Shown here piece after piece: positions 8,427 through 17,112 of a DNA stretch of 40,996 nt; within the stretch, counting starts at the first letter, position 1; every line of letters starts with the position of its first letter. The position numbers and the translations under genes are program-made. The notes under the pieces are model-generated. The model saw only the letters and a list, made by a program, of their open reading frames with translations. It was not told the DNA's origin and did no database searches. Source of the DNA: Clostridia bacterium (GTDB lineage: Bacteria; Bacillota; Clostridia; Christensenellales; CAG-917); NCBI GenBank assembly GCA_028710495.1, contig JAQUST010000015.1:1-40996 (forward strand). Reading direction: 5' to 3'.

Positions 8427-9323
8427 ATGGAAATCAAAGGTTTTATAAACATAAATAAGCCCGCGAATATGACCTCGAGCGATGTAGTTGTCAAAGTGCG
8501 AGGTATTTTGCATCGCGTTACGGGTGAAAAAATAAAAGTTGGTCATTTAGGGACACTTGATCCACAGGCTACAGGTGTTTTGCCAATAGCAATAGGTACT
8601 GCTACAAAATTATTTGATTTTGCATTAAAAAAACAAAAAGAATATATTGCCTCTTTCACATTTGGTAAACAAACAGATACTTTGGATTGTGAAGGGAAGT
8701 TTTTAGTAGAGAACAAGAAAATACCTACAAAAGAAGAAATAATTGCAATTTTGCCTTGTTTTGTCGGTGATATAATGCAAGTTCCGCCTCAATACTCTGC
8801 AAAATCCATAAATGGAAAACGAGCTTATGACTTGGCAAGAGAAGGAAAAAATGTTGAGCTAGGAGCAAAGTCTGTGACTGTTTTTTCTATTGAATTGCTA
8901 GATGAAAAATATTTAGAAGAGAATAATGATATAGGTTATGAAAAAACTGATTCTTATATTTTCAAAATTTGCTGCGGTTCTGGAACATACATCCGTTCCT
9001 TGGCCCGTGATATTGGAGAAAAAACAGATACAGTAGCATATATGTCTTCACTTATTCGAAATAAAAGCGGAGAGTTTATATTAGATAACAGCGTCAAATT
9101 TGAAGAATTTGAACAAAATCCGCTAAACTTTATTCTTCCAATTGAAACAATACTTAACGGATTACCAAAATATAATTTTCCCGAACCATTGGCTGAGAAA
9201 TTTCTAAACGGCATCAAAGTTACTCTCGAAATTCCTCAAGGTGAGTTCCGCGTTTATCACAATAATTCGCTTCTAGGAATCGGCAAAAATGAACAGGGCA
9301 ATCTGAAACTAGTAAGATTATGA
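8427..9323 (+). CDS. truB: tRNA pseudouridine(55) synthase
   Basis: A 298-residue TruB. It converts U55 in the T loop of tRNAs to pseudouridine. The catalytic motif GHLGTLDPQATGVLP carries the nucleophile Asp45. Other family blocks are FININKPANMTSSDVV at the N terminus, YSAKSINGKRAYDLAREG, and CGSGTYIRSLARDIGE, with a PUA-like C terminus. The stop overlaps the ribF start by 4 bases, the usual truB-ribF pair. Confidence 0.96.
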   Translation: MEIKGFININKPANMTSSDVVVKVRGILHRVTGEKIKVGHLGTLDPQATGVLPIAIGTATKLFDFALKKQKEYIASFTFGKQTDTLDCEGKFLVENKKIPTKEEIIAILPCFVGDIMQVPPQYSAKSINGKRAYDLAREGKNVELGAKSVTVFSIELLDEKYLEENNDIGYEKTDSYIFKICCGSGTYIRSLARDIGEKTDTVAYMSSLIRNKSGEFILDNSVKFEEFEQNPLNFILPIETILNGLPKYNFPEPLAEKFLNGIKVTLEIPQGEFRVYHNNSLLGIGKNEQGNLKLVRL

Positions 9324-10234
9324 GAGAAATAAAATTAAAAAATTTTTATCAGAATTTCAATGAACAACCCATAGTTTTGGGCTTGGGTTTTTTTGATTGT
9401 GTACATCTTGGTCACAAGAAATTGCTTCAAAAAGTGATTGAACGCGCAAAAGCTACAAATGCACAATCTGCTGTTTTAACTTTTTCCACAAATCCACAAA
9501 CGAATTGCTATACCAATGTGCAAGTCTACACTTTTTCCGAGCGTAAAATTTGCATGCAAAATCTAGGCATAGAAAACATAATATTTGCAGATTTCAATGA
9601 TGATTTCAAAAATATGAGCGGCGAAGACTTTTTGAACATATTGACTTCAAATTTTAACATTTATGAGGTTGTTGCCGGAAACGATTTCACTTATGGCAAA
9701 GGTGCAAAAGGTGGAGTGAAAGAATTATCGAATTTTCTTAGCTCAAAAAAAATTAAAATATCGATAGTTGATTTCTTGGTCGTTGACGGCAAAAAACTTT
9801 CAACATCAACAATAAAAACTATCGTCGAAAATGGCGATATTGAACATGCCAATTCTTTATTATCAGAGCCATACTTTTTTCTATCCACAGTGCGTCAACA
9901 GAACGGCAGAGGTCATACTTTTGGAATTCCAACAGCAAATATGCAACTCAATTCCTGCAGAACTATGATTCCACAAGGTGTATATGCGACAACGATAGAA
10001 TTGGATGGCAAATCACATAAATGCGTAACAAATGTTGGAATAAAACCGACTTTTGATGACAATGAATATGCGGTAGAGAGTCATATTCTAAATTTTGAAG
10101 GGGATTTGTACGGCAAACAGGTAAAACTTATTTTTTGGAAAAAACTGCGTGGTATAATTAAATTCGAAAACATATCCGAATTGAAAACACAAATTGCAAA
10201 GGATATTGCATCGCGACTTGAAATCTCAAAATAA
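9320..10234 (+). CDS. ribF: Bifunctional riboflavin kinase / FAD synthetase
   Basis: 304 residues with two domains. The N-terminal FMN adenylyltransferase domain has FFDCVHLGHKKLL; the usual motif is FDGVHxGH, so Gly is replaced by Cys here while both His are kept. The C-terminal riboflavin kinase domain has GRGHTFGIPTANM and GVYATTIELDG. It makes FMN and FAD from riboflavin. Coupled to truB by ATGA overlap. No rpsO or pnp follows; a new transcription unit starts instead. Confidence 0.94.
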   Translation: MREIKLKNFYQNFNEQPIVLGLGFFDCVHLGHKKLLQKVIERAKATNAQSAVLTFSTNPQTNCYTNVQVYTFSERKICMQNLGIENIIFADFNDDFKNMSGEDFLNILTSNFNIYEVVAGNDFTYGKGAKGGVKELSNFLSSKKIKISIVDFLVVDGKKLSTSTIKTIVENGDIEHANSLLSEPYFFLSTVRQQNGRGHTFGIPTANMQLNSCRTMIPQGVYATTIELDGKSHKCVTNVGIKPTFDDNEYAVESHILNFEGDLYGKQVKLIFWKKLRGIIKFENISELKTQIAKDIASRLEISK

Positions 10235-10307
10235 GTATTTCAAACAATAACATCACACTTTAATTATTTTTTATATAAATTAAAAATAAGAATAATTTAA
10301 ATTTATT

Positions 10308-10335
10308 TTGTTAACTTTATAGAAATTGATATTAT
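10308..10335 (+). promoter_or_regulatory. Promoter of the endonuclease-IV-like gene
   Basis: TTGTTA (10308-10313) and TATTAT (10330-10335) are 16 bases apart, 32 bases before the start codon. AGGAG lies 7 bases before the ATG. Confidence 0.5.
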
Positions 10336-10366
10336 AAGGCTATACAAAGCTTATTAGGAGAAAAAT

Positions 10367-11215
10367 ATGATAAAATTCGGACCATCCGGCAGTTCAAACT
10401 CATTTTTTGATGAAGGATACAAAACCACAGTGGAAATGCCAAAATGGTTAGCAGGTCGCGGATTAGACATCTTTGAGTACTCATTTGGTCAAGGTGTTCG
10501 TTTGTCTTCAGAAACAGCAACTCAAATGGGCGAAACATTTAAGGCGGAAAATATTGAAATAAGTGTTCACGCGCCGTATTTTATTAGTTTTGGCTCGGAT
10601 AATGAAGAAATAGTCTTGAAATCAACCGAATATATTATTCAATCACTAAAAAAACTTCGTTGCTTTGGAGGTCAGCGTTGTGTTTTTCACCCTGGAAGCG
10701 AAGGTAAACAACCAAGAAAAGATGCTATGCTTAAAATAATGAACGCCATTGAACATACTGTTGAAATAAAAAATCAAATGGGATATCAAGATATGTTGAT
10801 ATGCGCTGAAACTATGGGAAAACATGCTCAGATTGGAACCGTCGATGAAATATTAGAAATTTGTAAAATAGATGAAAGCATATATCCTTGTATGGATTTT
10901 GGTCATATAAATTCACGAGAGGGCGGTTCTCTGAAAACTTCTGATGATTTCAAACGAATAATCGATAAGATGCTCGACTCGATAGGCGAAGAGAAAACTA
11001 AAAATATGCACGTGCATTTTTCGAAAATTCAATACGGCCCAAAAGGTGAGCTTAAGCATCTTACGTTTGCCGACACCGAATATGGTCCAGAATTTGAACC
11101 TCTTGCTCGTGTTCTATTTGATTATAAATTGACACCTCACATTTTGTCAGAAAGCAATGGAACGCAAGCTGAAGATGCAAAATTTATGAAAAATTACTAT
11201 TGGAGTTTGAAATAA
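10367..11215 (+). CDS. Endonuclease IV (Nfo)-like TIM-barrel protein
   Basis: A 282-residue AP_endonuc_2/xylose-isomerase-like TIM barrel. Most endonuclease IV metal ligands can be placed: His in SVHAPYF, His in CVFHPGS, Glu in ICAETMGK, Asp and His in CMDFGHINSR, His in MHVHFSK, and Glu in ILSESNG. The usual DRHENIGEG segment is replaced by FADTEYGPEFEP, which keeps the Asp but lacks the His. Nfo cleaves abasic sites in DNA. The changed segment leaves open another phosphodiesterase or sugar-processing role. It is monocistronic on the plus strand, convergent with the next gene. Confidence 0.75.
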   Translation: MIKFGPSGSSNSFFDEGYKTTVEMPKWLAGRGLDIFEYSFGQGVRLSSETATQMGETFKAENIEISVHAPYFISFGSDNEEIVLKSTEYIIQSLKKLRCFGGQRCVFHPGSEGKQPRKDAMLKIMNAIEHTVEIKNQMGYQDMLICAETMGKHAQIGTVDEILEICKIDESIYPCMDFGHINSREGGSLKTSDDFKRIIDKMLDSIGEEKTKNMHVHFSKIQYGPKGELKHLTFADTEYGPEFEPLARVLFDYKLTPHILSESNGTQAEDAKFMKNYYWSLK

Positions 11216-11364
11216 AACAAGACTTCAATTAAAGTTATTTAAAATTGTAAAATAATGTATCTTGCGCAAATTGTCTTTCTTCTCTGTGAAATTAATATTG
11301 TTAAATTCGAGGAGAGATACTTTATATATTTTTGCTGTCTTTACTACTATAATTTACTGATTTA

Positions 11365-11390
11365 CTGATTAGTTTAACTAATCAGATTTT
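11365..11390 (+). terminator. Inverted repeat after the endonuclease-IV-like gene, possible terminator
   Basis: CTGATTAGTT (11365-11374) and AACTAATCAG (11376-11385) form a perfect 10-base inverted repeat around one T, followed by ATTTTATT. The stem is AT-rich and the T-run short, so termination would be weak. Confidence 0.4.
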
Positions 11391-11432
11391 ATTATCACAA
11401 TATTATCTATCAATATAAAAGCATCATTATAA

Positions 11433-11469
11433 AACATACTTCATACTAAATAATTGTATGAAGTATGTT
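11433..11469. repeat. 14-bp inverted repeat in the 11216-11876 gap
   Basis: AACATACTTCATAC (11433-11446) is exactly complementary to GTATGAAGTATGTT (11456-11469) across a 9-base loop. No T-run follows on either strand. It is the second of three hairpins in a 660-base gap between convergent genes. Confidence 0.6.
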
Positions 11470-11520
11470 GGATAAAATAAATACATTTTTTGTCGGTAGA
11501 GTAGTTAAATATATCAATAC

Positions 11521-11554
11521 ATCTATTCGCAAAAGACAGCTTTTACGAATAGAT
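11521..11554. repeat. Imperfect 15-bp inverted repeat in the same gap
   Basis: ATCTATTCG (11521-11529) pairs with CGAATAGAT (11546-11554) and AAAAG (11531-11535) with CTTTT (11540-11544), with one C/A mismatch and an ACAG loop. The rest of 11216-11876 is AT-rich and shows no complete gene. Confidence 0.6.
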
Positions 11555-11734
11555 AGGGGCATATTTCGTTATTATTAAACAAAAACAAGTAATTTGGTTC
11601 AATTTTCTGGTTTTCTAAACACTCATTTTTTTACTAATTTAATTATTGATTTTATGTTCTTCTTAAATAAATACAAATCTTCAAATAAATCATTAAAATT
11701 TTATTTTCTATAATATTAATTAATTTGCTATATT

Positions 11735-11851
11735 TCAACCTTCAATATAATCTTTCACAAATTTTACTTCTTCAACTTTAGTTCCGTGTTCAACTTTAGT
11801 TCCGTGTTTATTTAATATATATTTTTGCAAATTATCTTTTTCAGTTAGAAG
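11735..11851 (-). pseudogene. Remnant of a protein C terminus with an internal duplication
   Basis: On the minus strand, 38 codons run from just after an in-frame TAA to TGA at 11735-11737. The product has a protein-like composition, ending VEEVKFVKDYIEG, with HGTKVE present twice. There is no ATG and no ribosome binding site. It lies directly downstream of the ynbB stop. I infer the tail of a lost gene. The family is not recognised. Confidence 0.35.
11773..11808. repeat. Perfect 18-bp tandem duplication
   Basis: The unit CAACTTTAGTTCCGTGTT occurs at 11773-11790 and again, without change, at 11791-11808. It lies within the minus-strand coding remnant and keeps its frame (6 codons). Confidence 0.9.
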
Positions 11852-11876
11852 TTATTTCATATTTCAATATTCAGAT

Positions 11877-13133
11877 TTATTTTCCAATTATGCTTTCAAG
11901 TGCAAATTTAGCAGAAATTATGGCGTGCTCATAAGTCAAAGCACCTTGCAAATATGCAATATATGGGGCTTTTATTGGAGAATCAGCCGAAAGTTCAATT
12001 GACGCACCTTGAATAAAAGTGCCTGCAGCCATTATAACTTGATTTTGATACCCAGGCATATCCCATGGTTCAAGCGTCAAGTTGCTATCAATAGGCGATG
12101 CATATTGAATACTGCGACAAAAGGCAATAAGTTGTTCTTCTTTATCAAAATTTATACTAGTAACAATGTCGTATGGAATATGATTTGATTTTGGCATCGT
12201 AGAAAATCCCAGTAAACTAAAGCATTTTGCAAACAATACGGAACATTTTAGAGCGTTTTTTGTTGTTGTAGGCGCCATAAATAAGCCTTGGTAAAATGGC
12301 AAATAACCGTATGAATATGACCCAACTTCATTTCCTATTGATGATGCAGTCAATCTATATGAAATTTGCGTTATATATTTCTCATAACCTGCAATATACC
12401 CGCCAGTTGGAGCAAAACCACCCCCAGCATTTTTAATCAAAGAACCGGCAATAACATCTGCGCCTATTTCGATAGGTTCTGTTTTCTCAACAAACTCGCC
12501 ATAGCAATTATCTACTAAAATAACCGTTTTGGGGCTTACTTGCTTTATCATTTTGCAAACGAGAGAAATTTTTGCGCAAGACAGAGCTTGTCTCCAGTTA
12601 TAACCACGGCTGCGCTGAATAAAAACAGCCTTAGCACCTTTTGTTGTAATATAATCCTTGATTTTGTCCAAATCAAATTTTGGTGTGTCATCTGTGTCGG
12701 TCAATAAATCAATTTTGTCAAAATTTACGCCAAAATCCTTGAGCGAACCCACATCGTCACCAATCAAAACATCATTTAATGTATCGTAAGGTTGTCCTGA
12801 TATGGCAAGAAGATTATCATTTGGCCGAAGAATTCCAAACAACATTATTGTCAATGCGTGAGTTCCTGAGACAATATTCGGAGAAACGAGAGCCTTTTCT
12901 GACTTAAAAATATCAGCATAAACATTACACAAAGTATCGCGGCCTATATCATCATAACCATATCCCGTTGTTCCAGCGAAATGGCGTTGTGCTACTTTGA
13001 ATTTTTGAAATGCTTTCAAAACCTTATCTTGGTTGAAAAGTGCAGTTTCATCTAATTTTTTGTATAATTCAGATAATTCAAATTCTGCGTTTTTTATGAC
13101 TTCATCTGCTCTCATTTGCTTATATGCTCCCAT
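11877..13133 (-). CDS. ynbB: YnbB-type methionine gamma-lyase family PLP enzyme
   Basis: 418 residues of the Met_gamma_lyase family once called aluminium resistance protein. It is a fold-type I PLP enzyme. Visible blocks are FAGTTGYGYDDIGRD, VSGTHALTIMLFG, ILVDNCYGEF, and the PLP lysine region GSLIKNAGGGFAPTGG. The physiological reaction is unsettled. B. subtilis ynbB also lies near miaA and the mutSL block, which supports the call. ATG 13133 has no ribosome binding site. An in-frame ATG at 13115 has GGGAG 11 bases upstream and fits the candidate promoter better, so the real start may be 13115. Confidence 0.9.
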   Translation of the reverse strand: MGAYKQMRADEVIKNAEFELSELYKKLDETALFNQDKVLKAFQKFKVAQRHFAGTTGYGYDDIGRDTLCNVYADIFKSEKALVSPNIVSGTHALTIMLFGILRPNDNLLAISGQPYDTLNDVLIGDDVGSLKDFGVNFDKIDLLTDTDDTPKFDLDKIKDYITTKGAKAVFIQRSRGYNWRQALSCAKISLVCKMIKQVSPKTVILVDNCYGEFVEKTEPIEIGADVIAGSLIKNAGGGFAPTGGYIAGYEKYITQISYRLTASSIGNEVGSYSYGYLPFYQGLFMAPTTTKNALKCSVLFAKCFSLLGFSTMPKSNHIPYDIVTSINFDKEEQLIAFCRSIQYASPIDSNLTLEPWDMPGYQNQVIMAAGTFIQGASIELSADSPIKAPYIAYLQGALTYEHAIISAKFALESIIGK

Positions 13134-13141
13134 ATGTATTC

Positions 13142-13171
13142 TATATAACGCATTATTTTAGAATAGTTCAA
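13142..13171 (-). promoter_or_regulatory. Candidate promoter of ynbB
   Basis: On the minus strand TTGAAC (13166-13171) and TATATA (13142-13147) are 18 bases apart. The start point would fall near 13135, too close to ATG 13133 for a leader, which favours ATG 13115. The remaining spacer up to miaA is AT-rich without other visible signals. Confidence 0.35.
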
Positions 13172-13377
13172 TAGTTTAATAATATTATTGATAAAATAAT
13201 GCTCGATTTAGTTTGATCCAATATCTTATAAATTGCAAAGTAACATGTGCTGCTCACTTTGTTAAAATATAGTTCGATTTGTTTGTCTTATTTTCGTATA
13301 CTGTTATTTATTGTTGTTAATCTATTACTTTTATTGTTTTGATTTTATATTTAATTCTATATTCAATTAAATTGACA

Positions 13378-14385
13378 TTATATTTTTTGTATTTGGTTTT
13401 TTATATATTCTATCGCAAGTGTTATTTCTTCAAAGCAATCAAACCACTTCAGATTCTCATATCTTCTGAACCAAGTCAGCTGTCTTTTTGCATAGTTTCG
13501 AGAATCCTTTTTTATCTTTTCCTTGATTTGTTCCATTTCTGATAAATCACAGTTTTCTATTGATACTGATTTGTTTGGGCAAATTTTGCTTTGAGAAATT
13601 ATATTTTCTTTATCATCATTTTCAATAAATTTATTGAAATTATAATATTCCGCAAATTCTTTGTATCCAATAGCTTGCATTGACTGCCACGAAAATCTGT
13701 CATCATATTTTTCAAGTGATTTTATTTCGTCAAGCAAACCAGCTCCGAACATTTCATCAACTCTTTTATCAATTTTTTGATAAAGCCTTGCTCTGTCACA
13801 TTCAAGTCCTACAAATACTATATCATATGCGCATTGTTTGATTTGATCTTTCGATTGAGTTTTAGTTTTTCCTGTCAAATAAAATATTTCTAAAGCTCTA
13901 ATAATTCGTTTTGTATCATTTGGATGAAGTTTCGCAGCGGATTCAGAATCAATCGATTTCAATTTGCTATACAATTCATCACTTCCGTTTAGCTCACATT
14001 CTTCAGTCAACATTTTGCGAATAGTTTCATCTTTAACCGCATTCCCAAATGAAAACGGATAAAGCAGAGCTTCAATATAAAGTCCCGTTCCGCCAACAAC
14101 AATAGGTAATTTACCCATTCCTTCTATTTTTTCTATTGCCAAAGATGCCATATCCTTGAACTGAGAAACCGAAAATTCTTGATTTCTATCAACAACATCA
14201 ATCATAAAATGCGGAATTTCTTCACGCACTTTGCCAGTTTCTTTCGCTGTTCCGACATCAAGACCTCGATATATTTGCATACTGTCCGCAGAAACAATTG
14301 CACCATTTAGCTGTCTTGCTACTTCAATAGCAAGAGCGGATTTTCCAGATGCAGTTGGACCTACAATAACAACAACTTTGCTCAT
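13378..14385 (-). CDS. miaA: tRNA dimethylallyltransferase MiaA
   Basis: 335 residues. MiaA adds the dimethylallyl group to A37 of tRNAs reading UNN codons, giving the i6A substrate for MiaB, which is encoded in the same block. The P-loop is VGPTASGKS near the N terminus. Other family blocks are AIVSADSMQIYRGLDVGTAK, PHFMIDVVD, VVGGTGLYIEALLY, and the C-terminal YAKRQLTWFRRY. The frame is open to a TTG at 14400, but ATG 14385 has AGGA just upstream and gives the usual MSKVVVIVGPT start. An insertion (about residues 255-285) is Asn/Lys-rich. Confidence 0.95.
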   Translation of the reverse strand: MSKVVVIVGPTASGKSALAIEVARQLNGAIVSADSMQIYRGLDVGTAKETGKVREEIPHFMIDVVDRNQEFSVSQFKDMASLAIEKIEGMGKLPIVVGGTGLYIEALLYPFSFGNAVKDETIRKMLTEECELNGSDELYSKLKSIDSESAAKLHPNDTKRIIRALEIFYLTGKTKTQSKDQIKQCAYDIVFVGLECDRARLYQKIDKRVDEMFGAGLLDEIKSLEKYDDRFSWQSMQAIGYKEFAEYYNFNKFIENDDKENIISQSKICPNKSVSIENCDLSEMEQIKEKIKKDSRNYAKRQLTWFRRYENLKWFDCFEEITLAIEYIKNQIQKI

Positions 14386-14704
14386 TATTTTCCTAGTCAA
14401 TATGTTTTCAAATTATTACATTTATTTTCTAAAAATTCAATTTGCTCAAATCGAATTATCAATCTTTTCTTTGTTTGATTCAAATTATAAAACTTTTCTA
14501 TGTTCAATTTGAATTGTTAATCACGAATTTATATATATGAACACTTAATTATTGCCTGCATCATTTTGCAAGAAACAAAATAAATATTGAGCAACGGTTT
14601 TACGCACTATTTTGTTTGCTGATAATGAGTTTAATATTATATTGCCCATATTACGTCACAATATTGTGATGTTGGTGATGGAGTGCTCGCATTCAATCAA
14701 TTTT
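14386..14704. other. Gap between mutL and miaA with one palindrome
   Basis: About 320 AT-rich bases without a gene. The only clear structure is the 14-bp perfect palindrome TCACAATATTGTGA at 14656-14669, about 40 bases after the mutL stop. It could be a protein-binding site or chance; no promoter is evident next to it. Confidence 0.4.
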
Positions 14705-16801
14705 TTACAACTTTCTTTTGAACATTTTTTCTATTTCAAATTTTGACATCTTGACAACTGCTGGTCTACCGTGGGGACATTGAGTAGGCAAATTCCCGTT
14801 TTCACCAAAAAACACATCTAAAATGTATTCGATTTGTTCATTAGATAAAGTATTTCCGCCCTTTATTGCAGATTTGCAGGCAATTTGAGCAAGTTTGTCT
14901 ATCAAAATATCATCAAGCTTAAGTTCTTTTTGCTGACTTAAATCCATGAAAAGATATTTTATAAAATCATCTATTTCCAAATCAAGTAGCACTAACGGAA
15001 TTGCTGTAATTTCAAATTTACAATCTTCACAAATTTGAATTTCAAAACCTAATCTTTCAAGTGCGGGAACAATGATTTTGAAATATTCGAATTCTTCACC
15101 GTTTACTTTTACTTCATATGGAAACAACATCGGCTGTGAGTATGAATTATCTATATTTGAAACTAATTTGTCAAATAAAATGCGCTCATGTGCCGCATGT
15201 TGGTCAACAATATATGCGTCATTTCCATTTTGCAAAATTATATATGTGTCGAAAAGCTGTCCAATAATCGTATAATTTTTCATCCAATCTGCTTGATGCT
15301 GGCTTACAATAATATTTGAAGTCCTATCAACTTTTTCGGCACTTGCGGTATTTTCATTATTTCCAATATTTTCAGTATTTTCCTTATTATCAATGTTTAC
15401 ATCTTTTTCAAATTTCGTAGCATATGGATTAAATGAATTTTGTTTATCATTGAAGCCAAAAGTTTTCGTCTTTCTCTGTGATAGTCCATAAAATGAGGAA
15501 ATATCTGCGATTTTGTGATTAAAACTATTCGCAAAATCATCCGAACAATTTGTGTCCCTGTAATAACAACTTTTTGAATTCAACTCAATATTTTCTTCTT
15601 CATCAACTTTTTCATTGACTTTTCCGCATTCATTTTTGCTTATTTCATTCAAATGTTTGCTATCAATATCCGCACCTGCACTTAATATTTTTGTTGTTTC
15701 ATTGCAAGTTTCCGCATTATTTTGATTTGAATTTTGCACAAAACTAACTGAAGAAAAGTTCGGCTGTTCAATATCCTTAGCAACATAATTTTCACTCAAA
15801 GTTTTGAATTTTCCACTCATACTATCAAGCATATCGCGCATTGCAGAAAACACGAAACCGAATATTGCATTATTGTCAGAAAACCTGACTTCAGATTTTG
15901 CCGGATGAACATTCACATCTACCATATCAAAAGGTAAAACCAAGTCAATAATAAACATTGGGTAAGAGCGTTTCATAAGATATGATGCATACGCACGTTC
16001 AACCGCTGTCGAAATTGTAGCACAATTTACAACACGACCATTGATAATTATCGTTTGATATGTACGATTGGCTTTTGAATAAGTTGGTTTTGAAAAATAG
16101 CCTTCCAACATAAATGCGCCACGGTTTGTAGAAAACGGCATAAGTTCACGCATTGTTGCACGATCATAAATTGAATGCAACGCGGATTCCAATGAATTTC
16201 CGTCAGTTGAAAACAAAAGTTTGCCTTCAACTGTGAGACTGAAAGAAATTTCGGAATTTGCCAAAATAAGTTCCTGTATCTTTGATACAACCATACGCTC
16301 TTCGCTTTTTGGTTTTTTCAAAAATTTCATACGCGCCGGAGTATTGTAAAACAAATTTCGTACTTCAATAACCGTGCCCTTTTTGCCGGCAACTTTTTTG
16401 ATTTCGCCGTATAATCCGCCTTTTACTGTCAAAGACGATGCAAGCTCAGTGTTCTCAGTTTTTGATATCAAGGAGACTTCACTGACTGCAGAAATGCTCG
16501 CTAACGCTTCGCCGCGAAATCCCAATGTTGCTATAGTATTCAGGTCTTCAGCTTGTTCAAGTTTTGACGTTGCGTGCGGGAGGAACACTGCTTTTATATC
16601 GTCGGCGTCTATTCCAAGACCATTGTCAGAAATACGGATAAGTGAAATTCCTCCGTTTTCAATTGCTATATCGATTTGAGACGCTCCGGCATCAATGGAG
16701 TTTTCAACAAGTTCCTTGATGACGGAAGCAGGTCTTTCAACAACTTCTCCTGCTGAAATCAAATTATAGACATTTTGTGTTAAAATATTAATTTTTCCCA
16801 T
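14705..16801 (-). CDS. mutL: DNA mismatch repair protein MutL (endonuclease type)
   Basis: 698 residues. The N-terminal GHKL ATPase has ELVENSIDAGA, DNGLGI and TLGFRGEAL. A variable Asn/Glu-rich linker covers about residues 340-490. The C-terminal endonuclease domain has DQHAAHERILFD near residue 535, ACKSAIKGG, and CPHGRPAVVKM near the end, so it should nick DNA as in B. subtilis MutL. The last acidic position of the DQHA(x)2E(x)4E motif is Asp instead of Glu. The ATG is preceded by GAGGAATAA. It lies downstream of mutS, a common pair, though 266 bases apart. Confidence 0.96.
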   Translation of the reverse strand: MGKINILTQNVYNLISAGEVVERPASVIKELVENSIDAGASQIDIAIENGGISLIRISDNGLGIDADDIKAVFLPHATSKLEQAEDLNTIATLGFRGEALASISAVSEVSLISKTENTELASSLTVKGGLYGEIKKVAGKKGTVIEVRNLFYNTPARMKFLKKPKSEERMVVSKIQELILANSEISFSLTVEGKLLFSTDGNSLESALHSIYDRATMRELMPFSTNRGAFMLEGYFSKPTYSKANRTYQTIIINGRVVNCATISTAVERAYASYLMKRSYPMFIIDLVLPFDMVDVNVHPAKSEVRFSDNNAIFGFVFSAMRDMLDSMSGKFKTLSENYVAKDIEQPNFSSVSFVQNSNQNNAETCNETTKILSAGADIDSKHLNEISKNECGKVNEKVDEEENIELNSKSCYYRDTNCSDDFANSFNHKIADISSFYGLSQRKTKTFGFNDKQNSFNPYATKFEKDVNIDNKENTENIGNNENTASAEKVDRTSNIIVSQHQADWMKNYTIIGQLFDTYIILQNGNDAYIVDQHAAHERILFDKLVSNIDNSYSQPMLFPYEVKVNGEEFEYFKIIVPALERLGFEIQICEDCKFEITAIPLVLLDLEIDDFIKYLFMDLSQQKELKLDDILIDKLAQIACKSAIKGGNTLSNEQIEYILDVFFGENGNLPTQCPHGRPAVVKMSKFEIEKMFKRKL

Positions 16802-16974
16802 TTATTCCTCTGCAAATTTAAGAATACTGTTTGTTTTCATAGTGTCATTATTTTCGGCATATACCAATGATTAGTCTTAAAAATATAGTTAATGTTTTCA
16901 AGTTTAAGGATTAAAATTTAAATCAATATATGTTTTAAAATATTGTAGTTTTATATGTTTTTCGCGCATGTTTT

Positions 16975-17112
16975 AGTTTTTTTAATTCGCAAAGTTTTGA
17001 AAGCGAATTCAGTTCCTCTTTTTGTCATTTGCATATTTGCAGGGTTCTGATGAATTTCGCGCCTCTTCTAGTCTTTTGCAAGTTTGCAGAGTTCTGTAAG
17101 CAAATTTAGCGC
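16975..17112 (-). repeat. Three degenerate copies of the mutS 3' end
   Basis: The last 14 codons of mutS (17068-17112, minus strand, LNLLTELCKLAKD then TAG) are followed by a diverged copy at 17024-17063 and a third at about 16975-17012. By eye each copy matches the first at roughly three quarters of positions, with small indels. The third still reads LNSLSKLCELKK in one frame. The rest of the 16802-17067 gap is AT-rich. Confidence 0.6.

Noticed and set aside
13339-13542. Plus-strand Leu/Tyr/Phe-rich ORF after ynbB
   Set aside because: It is antisense to the miaA 3' end and lacks a ribosome binding site; the hydrophobic composition follows from AT-richness.
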